Part shown: piece by piece, positions 7,949 to 17,193 of the stretch | Layout: each line of letters starts with the position of its first letter | How positions within the stretch are numbered: position 1 is the stretch's first letter | Source of the DNA: an uncultured Lactobacillus sp. | GTDB lineage: Bacteria > Bacillota > Bacilli > Lactobacillales > Lactobacillaceae | Direction of reading: 5' to 3' | Assembly (NCBI GenBank): GCA_948500755.1 | Contig: CAOOYH010000003.1 | Span: forward strand, 1 to 64,000 | DNA length: 64,000 nt | Made by a program: the position numbers and the translations under genes | Notes under the pieces: generated by a model | What the model was told of the DNA's origin: nothing | What the model saw: the letters and a program-made list of their open reading frames with translations, nothing else | Database searches by the model: none

Positions 7949-10900
7949 TTATTTAGTCATTGAATGCTTGTGCTTTCCTAACTTAAATCCGGAAAATCCT
8001 TCATAAGTCAATTTCACACCAGCTGACATTGTAATTGGCATGATAAATACTAAAATAATCAAACCAACAATCACTGTCAATGCAACTTCAATCAAAGTTG
8101 GAATCCCCGATGGGATAAGGGCAGCAAAAGTACCACCTAAAATAACCGCTGCAGAAATTACTACTGTACCGATAATACCACAAGCCTTAAGGATTCTAGC
8201 ACTTGGGCTAGTCAGACCCTCAGTTTCGAGCTCACGATATCTCGTCATAAGGAAGATACTGTAGTCTACACCTAAGGCAATCAACATAATGAAGCTGAAG
8301 AATGGTGTGTTCCAAGTAAGAAGATCTCTTCCAAGAACAAGCTTAACAATCCATTGATTGATTGAAAGTGAGCAGAGGTATGCAATAAGCAAAGTTCCTA
8401 AGATATATACAGGTTGAAGTAATGAACGAGTTACGAACATTAAAGCAATACCAATACCAATCAACATGATTGCAGCAGTTCTGATAAAGTCACCACTTGC
8501 AACATTCTTGGTATCTTCAATCTTAGAACTTTGTCCACCCATTGCAACCGTAGCATTCTTAAGTTTAGTACCTTGTAATGACTTCTTAGCCATTGCACTA
8601 AGCTCTTGTGAACGAGCTGTAGCTTCAGGAGCACTTGGGTTTGAATTGAAGACAACAATTAACATTGCTGACTTCTTATTTGGACTCAAGTAAACATCAA
8701 TTGACTTTTGGAACATTGCGTTATTAATGAATTCCTTAGGGATGTAGAACGTATCTGCTGCAGCAGATGAGCCAAGACCTCTTAAGTAAGCTTCTCCTTG
8801 ACCTAAACCACTGTTAACACGATCAATTCCTGAGGTAAGTTGTGGCGTACTATCAGCCAAACGACCTGCGCCTCTACTCAATTGACTTGCACCGCTATTA
8901 AGTTGACCGATACCGTTACTCAATTGCTCAGCACCACTTGCACCCTGTGCAAGACCTGAGTTAAGTTGACCTGCACCGGAACTTAATGTGCCAAGACCAC
9001 TGTAAAGTTGACCTGCGCCGGAGTTTAGACGGCTTGCACCTGAACTTAAACTACCAAGGCCATTGTAAAGTTGACCTGCACCGGAGTTTAGACGGTTTGC
9101 ACCTGAACTTAAACTGCCAAGACCTGTGTTAAGAGTGCCGATACCTGAATTTAATTGAGCAGCGCCGGAGTTCAAGCGACTTGCACCTGAACTTAAACTA
9201 CCAAGACCGTTGTAAAGTTGACCTGCACCGGAGTTCAATGAAGCAACTCCACTGTTCAAACGGTTTGCACCAGCAACACCTTGAGTTACAGCGCCTTGAA
9301 CTTGTGATAAACCAGAATTCAATTGGTTAAGGGCAGTTACTGCACCTGGAATTGCTTGGTTAGAAGCAGCAGCTAAAGCATTAACTTGTGTCTTCAAAGC
9401 TTGAATTTGATTCAAAGTATTACTTTGCTGCATTGCTTGCATAGAACTTTGAAGTCCTTGAGCTGCAGAATTTGCTTCAGCAAGAGTACTTTGAAGTTCA
9501 CCACTTGAAGATGAACCACTATTACCACTAAGAGCTTGTTTTACTGCTGAGCTTGCTGCACTAGCACCAGCTTGAGCAGCGGCTGCTTTTTCTTCATCGG
9601 TTGCTTTAGAGTTACTCAAAGCTCCTTCAACAGCTTTTTGAACAGCGCCAGAAATTGCACTTTCAGCAGCAGAAGCGTTAGTGTTAGAAGAACTACCAGC
9701 ACTACCTGCTAAACTTTGCAACTTACTTAAACTACTTTGAAGTCTAGCTGCATCCCTTTGAACACTTGCTAAACCATTAGTAGTTGCACTTGTATCAACT
9801 GCACCATTTAAAGCAGTATTCAAAGCCTGAATACCATTATTAATTTGTGGAAGTGCAGATTGTAATTGTGCAAGTTGAGCACGATTTGAACCATTCAATT
9901 GGGTTGACAATTGATTATTTAATTGATTCAAGCCATTTACTAATTCTTGCGTACCATTTTGTAAACTTTGGGTACCATTTCTTAAGTTACCAGCACCATT
10001 TTGCAAACGAGCAGCTCCGCTTTGAAGGCTGCTTGCACCATTTTGAAGGGCTAACGTACCACTAGCTAATCTACCAGCACCAGCTTGAAGACGACCAACA
10101 CCGCTCACAAGAGAACTAGTACCGTTCTGTAAGCTGCTTGCTCCACTTTGTAAGCGATCAGCACCGTTTTGTAAGCTTTGAGTACCATTTTGTAAAGTGC
10201 CAGCTCCGTTTTGTAAACGATCTGCTCCACTTTGTAGACGACTCGCACCATTTTGCAAACGAGCAGTTCCGCTTCTAAGTTGGTCAGCTCCGCTTTGTAG
10301 ACGACCGGTACCATTTTCTAATTGTTGGGCACCACTTTGCAGACGGCTTGCACCATTACTTAATTTTTGGCTACCCTTACTCAATTTACCAAGGCCAGAA
10401 CGAGCTTCGTCAACACCTTCATTTACAGTGCCTAATTGATTATTTACATAAAGCTGATCAATTTGTTCACCATAAGGTTGCGTTACAGAAGTTACAAATG
10501 AAACATCTTTTGAAGCTTGAAGTTGTTTAGTCAATTGATCAATCAACTTCAAATTAGCTTCATTATCTAAACGATGGTCACTCTTAATGTACAAGTATGA
10601 AGGTTCAGCCATCCCTTTAGAGAAGTGTTTTTGTACTACCAAAAGGCCGGCCTTCGCTGGTACATTATCCGCAATTTCATCAGTATCATCATAGTTTAGT
10701 TGACCATGATACATCAGCATAAACGGAATAGTTACTACAGCTAAAACTACCAAATAAATAACTGGATATTTCAAAGTTTCAGCTGAAATCCCATGCCAGA
10801 GTTTATCTTCACTTTCACCAGTAAATTCTTTAACTGGCCAAAACATATTTTTACCAAGAACAGCCATAAAGAATGGATTTAAAGTCAAGAGAACAACCAA

Positions 10901-11854
10901 TAAAGTTGCAACCCCAACAGCAACTCCGACTGCTGATTGATAAATAGAGAATTTAGCTAAACTTAATGCTGTAAATCCAATTAAAATTGATGAACCTGAG
11001 TAAAGAATTGTTTTACCGGCATTACGGAGAGCATCCCTAAGTGCCTCATATTTATCCATTCCTTTACCCAGATCTTCTTTAAATTTATCATACAGCAAAA
11101 TGTTATAGTCGGTACCAATCCCAAACAATACGATAACCATAAACACTTGTGTAAAGTTAGAAAATGGGAAGTTCGCATGTTCTACCAAATTGGTAACGAT
11201 TGAGAAAGATGTTAAGAATGACACACCAACAGTTAATAATGAAATTAATGGTACAATTGGTGATCTGAACACAATAATAAGTACGATAAAGATAAATACT
11301 ACTGTGATAGCTTCTGTCTTCTTAATACCTTCTTGGATTGAAGTTGAGAATGCATTTTGTAAAATATCTGCACCTGTTACGTAGGTACGAACACCTTGCG
11401 TTTTAACAGCTTTAGTGATTTGATCCTCTACTTCACCGATACGACCATGCTTTTTAGAAATATTAAGTTGCATTACCCAAGTAGTGCCATCTTTTGATTG
11501 CAACTTCTTTCGTGTGGCAATGTTAGAATCAGGAGCTAAAACATCCGTAATTCCATATTTCTTTTTATGGTTTTCTAAATAGCTGACAGTATTATTAATC
11601 GCAGCTTTGTCAGCATCATTTAATTTGCCATGTTCCTTATTAAAAACAACCGCAACTTCATAGGTGTTCTTTTTCTTCTTTCCCCATTGATTTTGGATTG
11701 TTTGTGCAACTTCGCTTTGAACATTGCTTGGTAATGAAATCGTTGAATGTTCACTAGTCAATTGACTAACATTTGGCAAAGCGAAGACGGAAATTAGCAA
11801 AATTAAAATCCATGCAATTAATGAAAACACATGGTTTTTCAGAAATTTCTGCAA
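7949..11854 (-). CDS. MMPL/RND family transporter with long heptad-repeat extracellular domain
   Basis: A giant membrane pump of 1301 residues. I take the TTG at 11854 as start, because AGGGGG lies nine bases upstream and translation then begins right at the membrane anchor; an in-frame TTG at 11890 lacks such a site. The layout is TM1, a first extracellular domain (about 30-180), TM2-6, TM7, a very long second extracellular domain (about 390-1095), then TM8-12. The second domain has two arrays of about 22 LxxG heptads around an Ala/Ser-rich helical centre. MMPL pumps export lipids or drugs using the proton gradient; the substrate is unknown. It starts 16 bases after the TetR stop. Confidence 0.9.
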   Translation of the reverse strand: MQKFLKNHVFSLIAWILILLISVFALPNVSQLTSEHSTISLPSNVQSEVAQTIQNQWGKKKKNTYEVAVVFNKEHGKLNDADKAAINNTVSYLENHKKKYGITDVLAPDSNIATRKKLQSKDGTTWVMQLNISKKHGRIGEVEDQITKAVKTQGVRTYVTGADILQNAFSTSIQEGIKKTEAITVVFIFIVLIIVFRSPIVPLISLLTVGVSFLTSFSIVTNLVEHANFPFSNFTQVFMVIVLFGIGTDYNILLYDKFKEDLGKGMDKYEALRDALRNAGKTILYSGSSILIGFTALSLAKFSIYQSAVGVAVGVATLLVVLLTLNPFFMAVLGKNMFWPVKEFTGESEDKLWHGISAETLKYPVIYLVVLAVVTIPFMLMYHGQLNYDDTDEIADNVPAKAGLLVVQKHFSKGMAEPSYLYIKSDHRLDNEANLKLIDQLTKQLQASKDVSFVTSVTQPYGEQIDQLYVNNQLGTVNEGVDEARSGLGKLSKGSQKLSNGASRLQSGAQQLENGTGRLQSGADQLRSGTARLQNGASRLQSGADRLQNGAGTLQNGTQSLQNGADRLQSGASSLQNGTSSLVSGVGRLQAGAGRLASGTLALQNGASSLQSGAARLQNGAGNLRNGTQSLQNGTQELVNGLNQLNNQLSTQLNGSNRAQLAQLQSALPQINNGIQALNTALNGAVDTSATTNGLASVQRDAARLQSSLSKLQSLAGSAGSSSNTNASAAESAISGAVQKAVEGALSNSKATDEEKAAAAQAGASAASSAVKQALSGNSGSSSSGELQSTLAEANSAAQGLQSSMQAMQQSNTLNQIQALKTQVNALAAASNQAIPGAVTALNQLNSGLSQVQGAVTQGVAGANRLNSGVASLNSGAGQLYNGLGSLSSGASRLNSGAAQLNSGIGTLNTGLGSLSSGANRLNSGAGQLYNGLGSLSSGASRLNSGAGQLYSGLGTLSSGAGQLNSGLAQGASGAEQLSNGIGQLNSGASQLSRGAGRLADSTPQLTSGIDRVNSGLGQGEAYLRGLGSSAAADTFYIPKEFINNAMFQKSIDVYLSPNKKSAMLIVVFNSNPSAPEATARSQELSAMAKKSLQGTKLKNATVAMGGQSSKIEDTKNVASGDFIRTAAIMLIGIGIALMFVTRSLLQPVYILGTLLIAYLCSLSINQWIVKLVLGRDLLTWNTPFFSFIMLIALGVDYSIFLMTRYRELETEGLTSPSARILKACGIIGTVVISAAVILGGTFAALIPSGIPTLIEVALTVIVGLIILVFIMPITMSAGVKLTYEGFSGFKLGKHKHSMTK
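8805..9270 (-). repeat. Coding 21-bp repeat array 2 of the MMPL pump
   Basis: About 22 consecutive 7-residue units of the form LNSGAxx, LYNGLxx or LSSGAxx occupy residues about 862-1016. At DNA level they are degenerate 21-bp repeats, some nearly identical, such as the units around 9000-9060 and 9190-9230. Confidence 0.85.
9930..10392 (-). repeat. Coding 21-bp repeat array 1 of the MMPL pump
   Basis: About 22 consecutive heptads, mostly LQNGAxx or LQSGAxx, occupy residues about 488-641. The array equals array 2 in length but uses Gln where array 2 uses Asn, Tyr or Ser. Confidence 0.85.
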
Positions 11855-11870
11855 TTTTCCTTTCCCCCTA

Positions 11871-12434
11871 TTATTCCTGCAAAACGGCAATTGGTTGTAC
11901 TAGTCGCAATATCATTTCATGATAATTACGATTGGCCTCATCTTCACTTTCATCAGGAAATGATGATGATTTATCCAAAAAGACATAGCCAAGTACTGCG
12001 CCGATTAAGGCATGAGCTGAAATAGTGCTAGTTGTTTTAAGATTTAATTTTTCACCTAATTGAATAATGTTGAGAATCTCTTTATTAATAGCATCATCTT
12101 CAGAATATTCATTCAAGTGATATAGAATACTTGATAAAGCCGGATCCTTTAATACAAAGTCACGTGTCACATCTGCAAATTTGAGGAGAGCTTCTTTCCC
12201 TGAAACTCCCATCAAATTTTCAATTAATTTTTGATGTAAAACTTTAATTCGACTCGCACCAACTAGAGATATTAATTGCTTACGATTAGATACGTAATGA
12301 TAAAGAGACTGCGACCTCACGCCTAACTCTTTAGCAAGAGCCGGCAAAGTAGTCTCAGTTAGCCCTTTATCTCGAATTAACTGAATAGCTTTATCAATTA
12401 TTTTATTTAAATCTAAACTTCTCTTTTGCGTCAT
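11871..12434 (-). CDS. TetR/AcrR family transcriptional regulator
   Basis: A 187-residue one-domain repressor. The N-terminal helix-turn-helix (residues about 10-55) reads TTLPALAKELGVRSQSLYHYVSN, the TetR signature. The rest is the helical ligand-binding and dimer domain, with a TetR_C-like GAVLGYVFL segment. The ATG at 12434 is chosen, because AGGAGG lies seven bases upstream. It is the first gene of an operon with the MMPL pump. It likely represses both genes through the inverted repeat at 12488-12507 and releases when the pump substrate binds. Confidence 0.92.
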   Translation of the reverse strand: MTQKRSLDLNKIIDKAIQLIRDKGLTETTLPALAKELGVRSQSLYHYVSNRKQLISLVGASRIKVLHQKLIENLMGVSGKEALLKFADVTRDFVLKDPALSSILYHLNEYSEDDAINKEILNIIQLGEKLNLKTTSTISAHALIGAVLGYVFLDKSSSFPDESEDEANRNYHEMILRLVQPIAVLQE

Positions 12435-12464
12435 TTCCACCCCTCCTTGTCACGCATAGTAAAT

Positions 12465-12493
12465 AATATATCACTACACAATGAAGATTACAA
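12465..12493 (-). promoter_or_regulatory. Promoter of tetR-MMPL operon
   Basis: TTGTAA (12488-12493), a 17-base spacer and TATATT (12465-12470) on the minus strand. Confidence 0.65.
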
Positions 12494-12507
12494 TCTACAA
12501 ACTGTAA
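12488..12507 (-). promoter_or_regulatory. Candidate TetR operator
   Basis: A 20-base inverted repeat, TTACA-N10-TGTAA, overlaps the -35 box of the tetR promoter. Its position fits autorepression. No binding data are available. Confidence 0.5.
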
Positions 12508-12512
12508 ATAAC

Positions 12513-12540
12513 TAAAAAAGTAGAAGATCCCTCTTCTACT
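12513..12540 (-). terminator. Terminator with embedded stop codon
   Basis: Arms AGTAGAAGA and TCTTCTACT are followed by a T run on the minus strand. The TAG stop of the upstream beta-lactamase-fold gene lies in the first arm. Confidence 0.85.
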
Positions 12541-13474
12541 TTTTCTTTGCCGTAAATGATGCATTTATTGCTTTACCTAATTCATTAAACTTTTTATTAT
12601 TACTGCTCCATACACTCATACAATATGAATGACCTTGGGTTTGAACAATTGCAACAGCTGAATGATCATCCCCAATTGCATAAACTCCACCATTTATTCC
12701 TTTAACAAAATTTGGTTTAGAATTCAAAGCTTGCAAAAGCAAACTAGCATGTTTCTGATTTAAGATTCGGCCTTGATAAATCCTAGCCATCGTTTTTACT
12801 AAATCATGGGCTGTAGTCTTTCCATAGGGAGCTTTACTAAAGTTAGCAGACATGGTAGTCTGATCGGCACCTAGTTTTTTGATAATGGCATCGATTTTAT
12901 CATGACCAACTTTACGAATTAAAGCATTGGCGGCAGTCTTATTACCGCGCATCATTGCCTGTCTTAAAAACGAAATCCCATAAGACATATTAGTCTTGAG
13001 CGCTTTTTCACCATTAACACGATCAGATTTCTTAACTTTAATTACAGTCTTAGATGTTAATTTACCCTGTTGCTCTTGTTCATAAATTGCTAAAAGCAGG
13101 TATAATTTCATGGTGTCATCCACATTATGTGCCACCTTGGTATTAGCCACTCGGCAAAACTTAGCTGGATTATTTAAATCTTGAACTGCAACTTGATAAC
13201 TATAATCTTTACCCATAATCTGCTCAATCTTTTGAGCAAGCTTTTTTTGACTACCCGATGCAACTTTCACATGGTTAGCATACTCAATAGTTTTGATTTT
13301 AGGTTCTTTTATTTTAGGTTTAGGCTCTTTTACTTTCTTCGTCGGAATAGTTTTACTAGTTTTAGGCTCAATTATATTAATGCTAGAATTTTTGACCCTT
13401 TTTAAATTAGCAAAATAAAGTGAAAAAGAAATAATTGTTGCAATCAAAGAGACGATAAATACTTTATTCTTCAT
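12536..13474 (-). CDS. Membrane-anchored beta-lactamase-fold protein, catalytic motifs lost
   Basis: A 312-residue protein with an N-terminal membrane segment (residues 4-22) and a Lys/Pro-rich linker (about 38-62), so the domain faces outward. Residues about 75-305 follow the class A beta-lactamase/serine hydrolase fold: DDTMKLYLLLAIYEQ, then NKTAANALIRKVG. The active-site motifs are replaced: SxxK reads DTMK (Asp120), SDN reads GNK (177-179) and KTG reads AIG (266-268). It is therefore probably a binding or scaffold protein rather than an enzyme. It follows corA by 11 bases. Confidence 0.75.
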   Translation of the reverse strand: MKNKVFIVSLIATIISFSLYFANLKRVKNSSINIIEPKTSKTIPTKKVKEPKPKIKEPKIKTIEYANHVKVASGSQKKLAQKIEQIMGKDYSYQVAVQDLNNPAKFCRVANTKVAHNVDDTMKLYLLLAIYEQEQQGKLTSKTVIKVKKSDRVNGEKALKTNMSYGISFLRQAMMRGNKTAANALIRKVGHDKIDAIIKKLGADQTTMSANFSKAPYGKTTAHDLVKTMARIYQGRILNQKHASLLLQALNSKPNFVKGINGGVYAIGDDHSAVAIVQTQGHSYCMSVWSSNNKKFNELGKAINASFTAKKK

Positions 13475-13485
13475 TGATTTTTTCC

Positions 13486-14403
13486 TTAAAAGAAGTGATG
13501 CTTACGCATTAAAACTACTAACCAGACCATCAGAACAATCATTAATACAGTAATGATTACCCAATCAAATGGACTATGAATCACAGGAAGATCCACATTC
13601 ATTCCATAAAAACCTGTCAAGATCGTTGGAATAGTCAACACCAAAGACCAGACAGTTAAGAATTTCATCGTGTCATTTAGGTTATTGTTCATCATATTAT
13701 TAGAAGTCGCCGATAAAGTTTTCGTTACTTGTTGTGAAATCTGAATCATTTCGGCCGCCTGATTAGATTCAATTAATACGTCATCTAGCCGTTCATGGGC
13801 CGTTTTAGTAAATGACAGTTTTGAATGATCTAAACTATGAAGCATCATTAGATCAGTTTGAATGGAACTAGATAAATAAACCAAACTCTTTTCAATGTTG
13901 GACAATTCAACTAAATCCTTATTATCAATATCATCAGACAATTTTTGATCTAAACTATTTCTTTCTACATCAAGCTGAGTGACCGCTCTTTGAAAATATT
14001 GAGAAGCGTAAAGTAAAAATATCATCAAGAGTTCAGTCACATCTTTAGCTTCAGATAAACGCTCACGCATTGGTTCATCATTAAATTCATCAAAAACATA
14101 ACTAGTTGATTCAGTATGGAAAGTAAAAACATTTTCCCCCACAACTAAGAAAGTAATTGGATGAGCCGTAAAGTGCTTAATTGTATTAGTTGGCCAAATA
14201 GGAACATCATACACCAATAAATGACTATGAGTGTGAACATCGTAGTCATAGTGAGGACGTTCGTGACGGTCAGAAATATAGGAAATAATATCTGGAGTGA
14301 AATTGAATTCATCTTGCAATCGATCACTATCTTGCTCACTTAAATTACTGATATCGTACCATTTGTACTTTGTGTCAACGGGAAAATTCTGTTGTCTAAT
14401 CAT
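13486..14403 (-). CDS. corA: CorA family divalent metal (Mg2+) transporter
   Basis: A 305-residue CorA-type channel for Mg2+ and possibly Co2+ or Ni2+ uptake. The large N-terminal cytoplasmic domain and long helix end in two C-terminal membrane helices (about 243-264 and 278-300). The signature YGMNVDLP, the pore GMN motif, lies between them. The start follows AGGTGAG. The dead beta-lactamase-fold gene follows in the same operon. Confidence 0.93.
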   Translation of the reverse strand: MIRQQNFPVDTKYKWYDISNLSEQDSDRLQDEFNFTPDIISYISDRHERPHYDYDVHTHSHLLVYDVPIWPTNTIKHFTAHPITFLVVGENVFTFHTESTSYVFDEFNDEPMRERLSEAKDVTELLMIFLLYASQYFQRAVTQLDVERNSLDQKLSDDIDNKDLVELSNIEKSLVYLSSSIQTDLMMLHSLDHSKLSFTKTAHERLDDVLIESNQAAEMIQISQQVTKTLSATSNNMMNNNLNDTMKFLTVWSLVLTIPTILTGFYGMNVDLPVIHSPFDWVIITVLMIVLMVWLVVLMRKHHFF

Positions 14404-14492
14404 CTAGTCTCACCTGCTTTAATATTACTCATCTAATCGTAACATTCATTTTTCAACTTTACTATCTTATCATGATCCGATCTAAAATAATT

Positions 14493-14514
14493 AAAAAACA
14501 GGCCCATTGGCCTG
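14493..14514 (-). terminator. Terminator of the Ugp-type ABC operon
   Basis: Hairpin ACAGGCCaatgGGCCTGT is followed by a T run on the minus strand. Confidence 0.85.
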
Positions 14515-14540
14515 TTTTTCATCTAAATTGTTATTCAGCT

Positions 14541-15842
14541 TTATTGCTTCCAAGCAGCATCAAATTTAGATTTACCAGTGTTAATTGCATTGTTAACATT
14601 TTGATCCTTTTGTGCTACAGAAAGAATATTTTGCATAATGCTGTTCAATTGAGTGTAAGCAGCATTTGAATTCTTTTCAACTGGAACACTGTATAAGTTC
14701 TTCATTGCAGAATCAAGCTTAGCAGGAAGTTTAGTACTCTTGTTAGCCTTGTATTCCTTTGAAGTAATTACATTGTTATTTACTGGAATATAGCCAGTAG
14801 CATTAGCCCATTGAAGTTGACTTGACTTAGATACTAAGAACTTCATGTACTTGAAAGCAGCTGCTTTTTGATCAGCTGAAGCATGCTTAAACATGTAAAT
14901 ATCAGTACCTTGTTGCATAGTGTACTTACCTGGACGTGCAGCAACATCATAAGTAAACTTGTTGCCTACACCTTGCTTAACGAAGCCTTCACCTGCAGAA
15001 GTACCAATAAACATTGCTACCTTTTGGTTAGCAAATGGTCCAGATAAGTAGTGTTCTGAACCGGCAACTCTGAAGTAGCCCTTCTTTATACCATCAGCAT
15101 AGTAGTTAATAACTTTCTTTGAAGTTGAACCATTGAAGTCAATGTTCTTAGTAAAGTTTACACCATCATCTTTCATTCCTAAAACATAGTAGTTAGAAAG
15201 AGAATCGAAGCCTGCACCCACAACCTTATGATTACTCTTCTTGTAGATAGTTTCTGAAGCGGACTTTAATTCTTCCATAGTAGTTGGAACCTTCTTAATG
15301 CCATACTTCTTAAACATATCTTTATTGTAAGTTAAAGTTTCAATTGATTTATTAAATGGAATACCATATTGAGTTCCCTTAATCTTAGCCCCATCTAACA
15401 ACTCAGTTCTAATATTTGAAGCCTTAGCGCTTCCCCAACCCACACTCTTATTGTTAATGTATGGGGTTAAGTTTACAAGCATGTCATTTTGCGCTGCATT
15501 CCAAAGCCAACCTGGGTAGGCTTGAGTAATAGTAGGTAAATTATTTGGTGATTGCAAAGTTGAATTGATTTTGGCTTGTAAATCGTTGTATGCACCTTGA
15601 TTTTCAAGCTTAACAGTGATCTTAGGATTTTCTTTTTCGAATTCCTTAGTCAACTTTTGCAAAGTAGATTGTTGAACACCAACCATACCATGCCAGAAAA
15701 CAACAGTAGTCTTTTTAGTAATCTTTGATGGAATCTTCTCAGAACTTGATGAAGATTTGCTGCCACCGTTTGAACATGCAGCAGTCCCAATCAAAGCTAA
15801 ACCAGCAACAGCCGCCATAGCAAGTTTCTTACTAAACTTCAT
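14541..15842 (-). CDS. ugpB: Ugp-type ABC transporter substrate-binding lipoprotein
   Basis: A 433-residue extracellular solute-binding protein (family 1). The ATG at 15842 is chosen, because GGGAGG lies upstream and a lipoprotein signal starts there (MKFSKKLAMAAVAGLAL, then TAAC). The mature part reads VVFWHGMVGVQQ and LENQGAYNDLQAKI, the UgpB pattern for glycerol-3-phosphate or glycerophosphodiesters. A sugar substrate is not excluded. It is the last gene of a five-gene operon and 49 bases behind the metallo-hydrolase gene. Confidence 0.85.
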   Translation of the reverse strand: MKFSKKLAMAAVAGLALIGTAACSNGGSKSSSSSEKIPSKITKKTTVVFWHGMVGVQQSTLQKLTKEFEKENPKITVKLENQGAYNDLQAKINSTLQSPNNLPTITQAYPGWLWNAAQNDMLVNLTPYINNKSVGWGSAKASNIRTELLDGAKIKGTQYGIPFNKSIETLTYNKDMFKKYGIKKVPTTMEELKSASETIYKKSNHKVVGAGFDSLSNYYVLGMKDDGVNFTKNIDFNGSTSKKVINYYADGIKKGYFRVAGSEHYLSGPFANQKVAMFIGTSAGEGFVKQGVGNKFTYDVAARPGKYTMQQGTDIYMFKHASADQKAAAFKYMKFLVSKSSQLQWANATGYIPVNNNVITSKEYKANKSTKLPAKLDSAMKNLYSVPVEKNSNAAYTQLNSIMQNILSVAQKDQNVNNAINTGKSKFDAAWKQ

Positions 15843-15891
15843 TTGGATAAATCCTCCCAAAATAAAACTAAATAACAAATTTTTTGATTCA

Positions 15892-17193
15892 CTAAAGCAC
15901 GATAGTTTGACCGCGCTTAGGTAAAATCCGTTCTCCATATGGGTTTTCTTCCAGCTCCGGATGCAATGTGTGCACTGGAATTAAAATTGCTGGTTCAACC
16001 TCAGAAATAATCTCTTTGAGTTCTTCTTCATCTGCGTGTCCAGAGCAACGCAAAGCTTCAAACTCAATCTTCTTCTGCGCAAACTTTTCTACAAATGGCT
16101 TGTAGGCCGGATCAAAATCTCCTAGCGGTTCCGCATTAGAGTGGATATATAAGCCACCCTCTTTGAGATCATCATAATTTTTGACTACTTGCCAAAGGTA
16201 TTCATGATCATCATCTAGAAGTTTCTGATAGGAAACTTCCAGCTCCGGATTTAAATCATTAAATCTTTTCTCCTCTGGCAAGTAATAGTAAGGATAATCC
16301 TGATCTAGACTGTCTTTTAAAAGATGGGCTCTTTTTGCATGAAGGACAACCTTTCTTGGCGAATCAGAAATGATTCTAAGCAATCGCTCCACATTAGTTG
16401 GATAAGTATTAAATGTAATTTGGCGCTTAGGATTTTCTTTTTCTAACTTAACAATTTGCTCAGTAAGCTCAACTTCATTCTTAGGACCGGTAAATTCCTC
16501 GCTGTTTTCGTCATGCTTTTCTTCAGGCCAAGAAACACCAGTACCTTCAATAATAAACATATCGCAATGCTTGGCAGCCTTTAAAAAATTATGTACCCAA
16601 TCTGGATGGTAACCATGTAAACGGATATCGCCCGTATAAGCGATCGTTTTATCAGGAGTTTTAATAATTAAGCCAGTGGCGCCATAGGCATCATGATCAC
16701 TTGGCCACACTTCCATAATAATATCGCCTACTTGAATTGGCTTCTTATATTCAGCTGCAATTATTTCCCGGGTATAACCTTTGTCATGTCCTGCAGCAGG
16801 TAATAAAAAGTCACCATCTTCATTTAAAGCCGGCAATAATTGAGCAGTAATTTTACCAGCATAAAGTGGAATTTCTGGCGCCAAAAGATTAAGTGCCTTA
16901 CTATGATCTAAATGTAAGTGAGAGATGTAAGCAGCAGCATGCTTCCAACGATCTTTATCAATTTCTTTACCTGTAATTTTAGGATCATAGAAGTTGGGTA
17001 CATCCCCAATCAATTGATACTTAATCAAAGTTTTAAAATCTTCATCTTCCATACTTAGTTTAAGTTCAGGACGATAAACTTCTCCTAAATCAAACAAAAT
17101 ATGAGAATCATTATAAGCAACTTCAATCATTGGTCCACCAATAGTGGTTAAACCATTATAAAAGGTTACTGTAGTTTTATCCTTTAAGGTCAT
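15892..17193 (-). CDS. Metallo-beta-lactamase-fold hydrolase in the Ugp operon
   Basis: A 433-residue cytoplasmic metallo-hydrolase. The metal motif SHLHLDH lies near residue 91-97, followed by PSDHDAYGATG, the metal Asp in YTGDIRLHG, and a C-terminal CSGHADEEELKEII and PVHT, as in the RNase J/beta-CASP group. It overlaps the permease gene by 17 bases, with GAGGGG before its ATG, so it belongs to the importer operon. Ugp operons often include a glycerophosphodiesterase, and this protein may fill that role. An RNase-like role is the alternative. Confidence 0.8.
   Translation of the reverse strand: MTLKDKTTVTFYNGLTTIGGPMIEVAYNDSHILFDLGEVYRPELKLSMEDEDFKTLIKYQLIGDVPNFYDPKITGKEIDKDRWKHAAAYISHLHLDHSKALNLLAPEIPLYAGKITAQLLPALNEDGDFLLPAAGHDKGYTREIIAAEYKKPIQVGDIIMEVWPSDHDAYGATGLIIKTPDKTIAYTGDIRLHGYHPDWVHNFLKAAKHCDMFIIEGTGVSWPEEKHDENSEEFTGPKNEVELTEQIVKLEKENPKRQITFNTYPTNVERLLRIISDSPRKVVLHAKRAHLLKDSLDQDYPYYYLPEEKRFNDLNPELEVSYQKLLDDDHEYLWQVVKNYDDLKEGGLYIHSNAEPLGDFDPAYKPFVEKFAQKKIEFEALRCSGHADEEELKEIISEVEPAILIPVHTLHPELEENPYGERILPKRGQTIVL

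Noticed and set aside
8805..10392. CRISPR-like periodic repeats
   Set aside because: The period is 21 bases with no unique spacers, and it codes for heptads.
9847..10530. Several plus-strand open frames opposite the MMPL gene
   Set aside because: They mirror the 21-bp repeats of the real gene and lack start signals.
11855..11890. TTG at 11890 as the MMPL start
   Set aside because: It overlaps the TetR end, has no spaced ribosome site, and would put a charged stretch before the anchor; TTG 11854 has AGGGGG.
15843..15938. N-terminal extension of the UgpB-like protein
   Set aside because: The strong ribosome site and lipoprotein signal begin at 15842.
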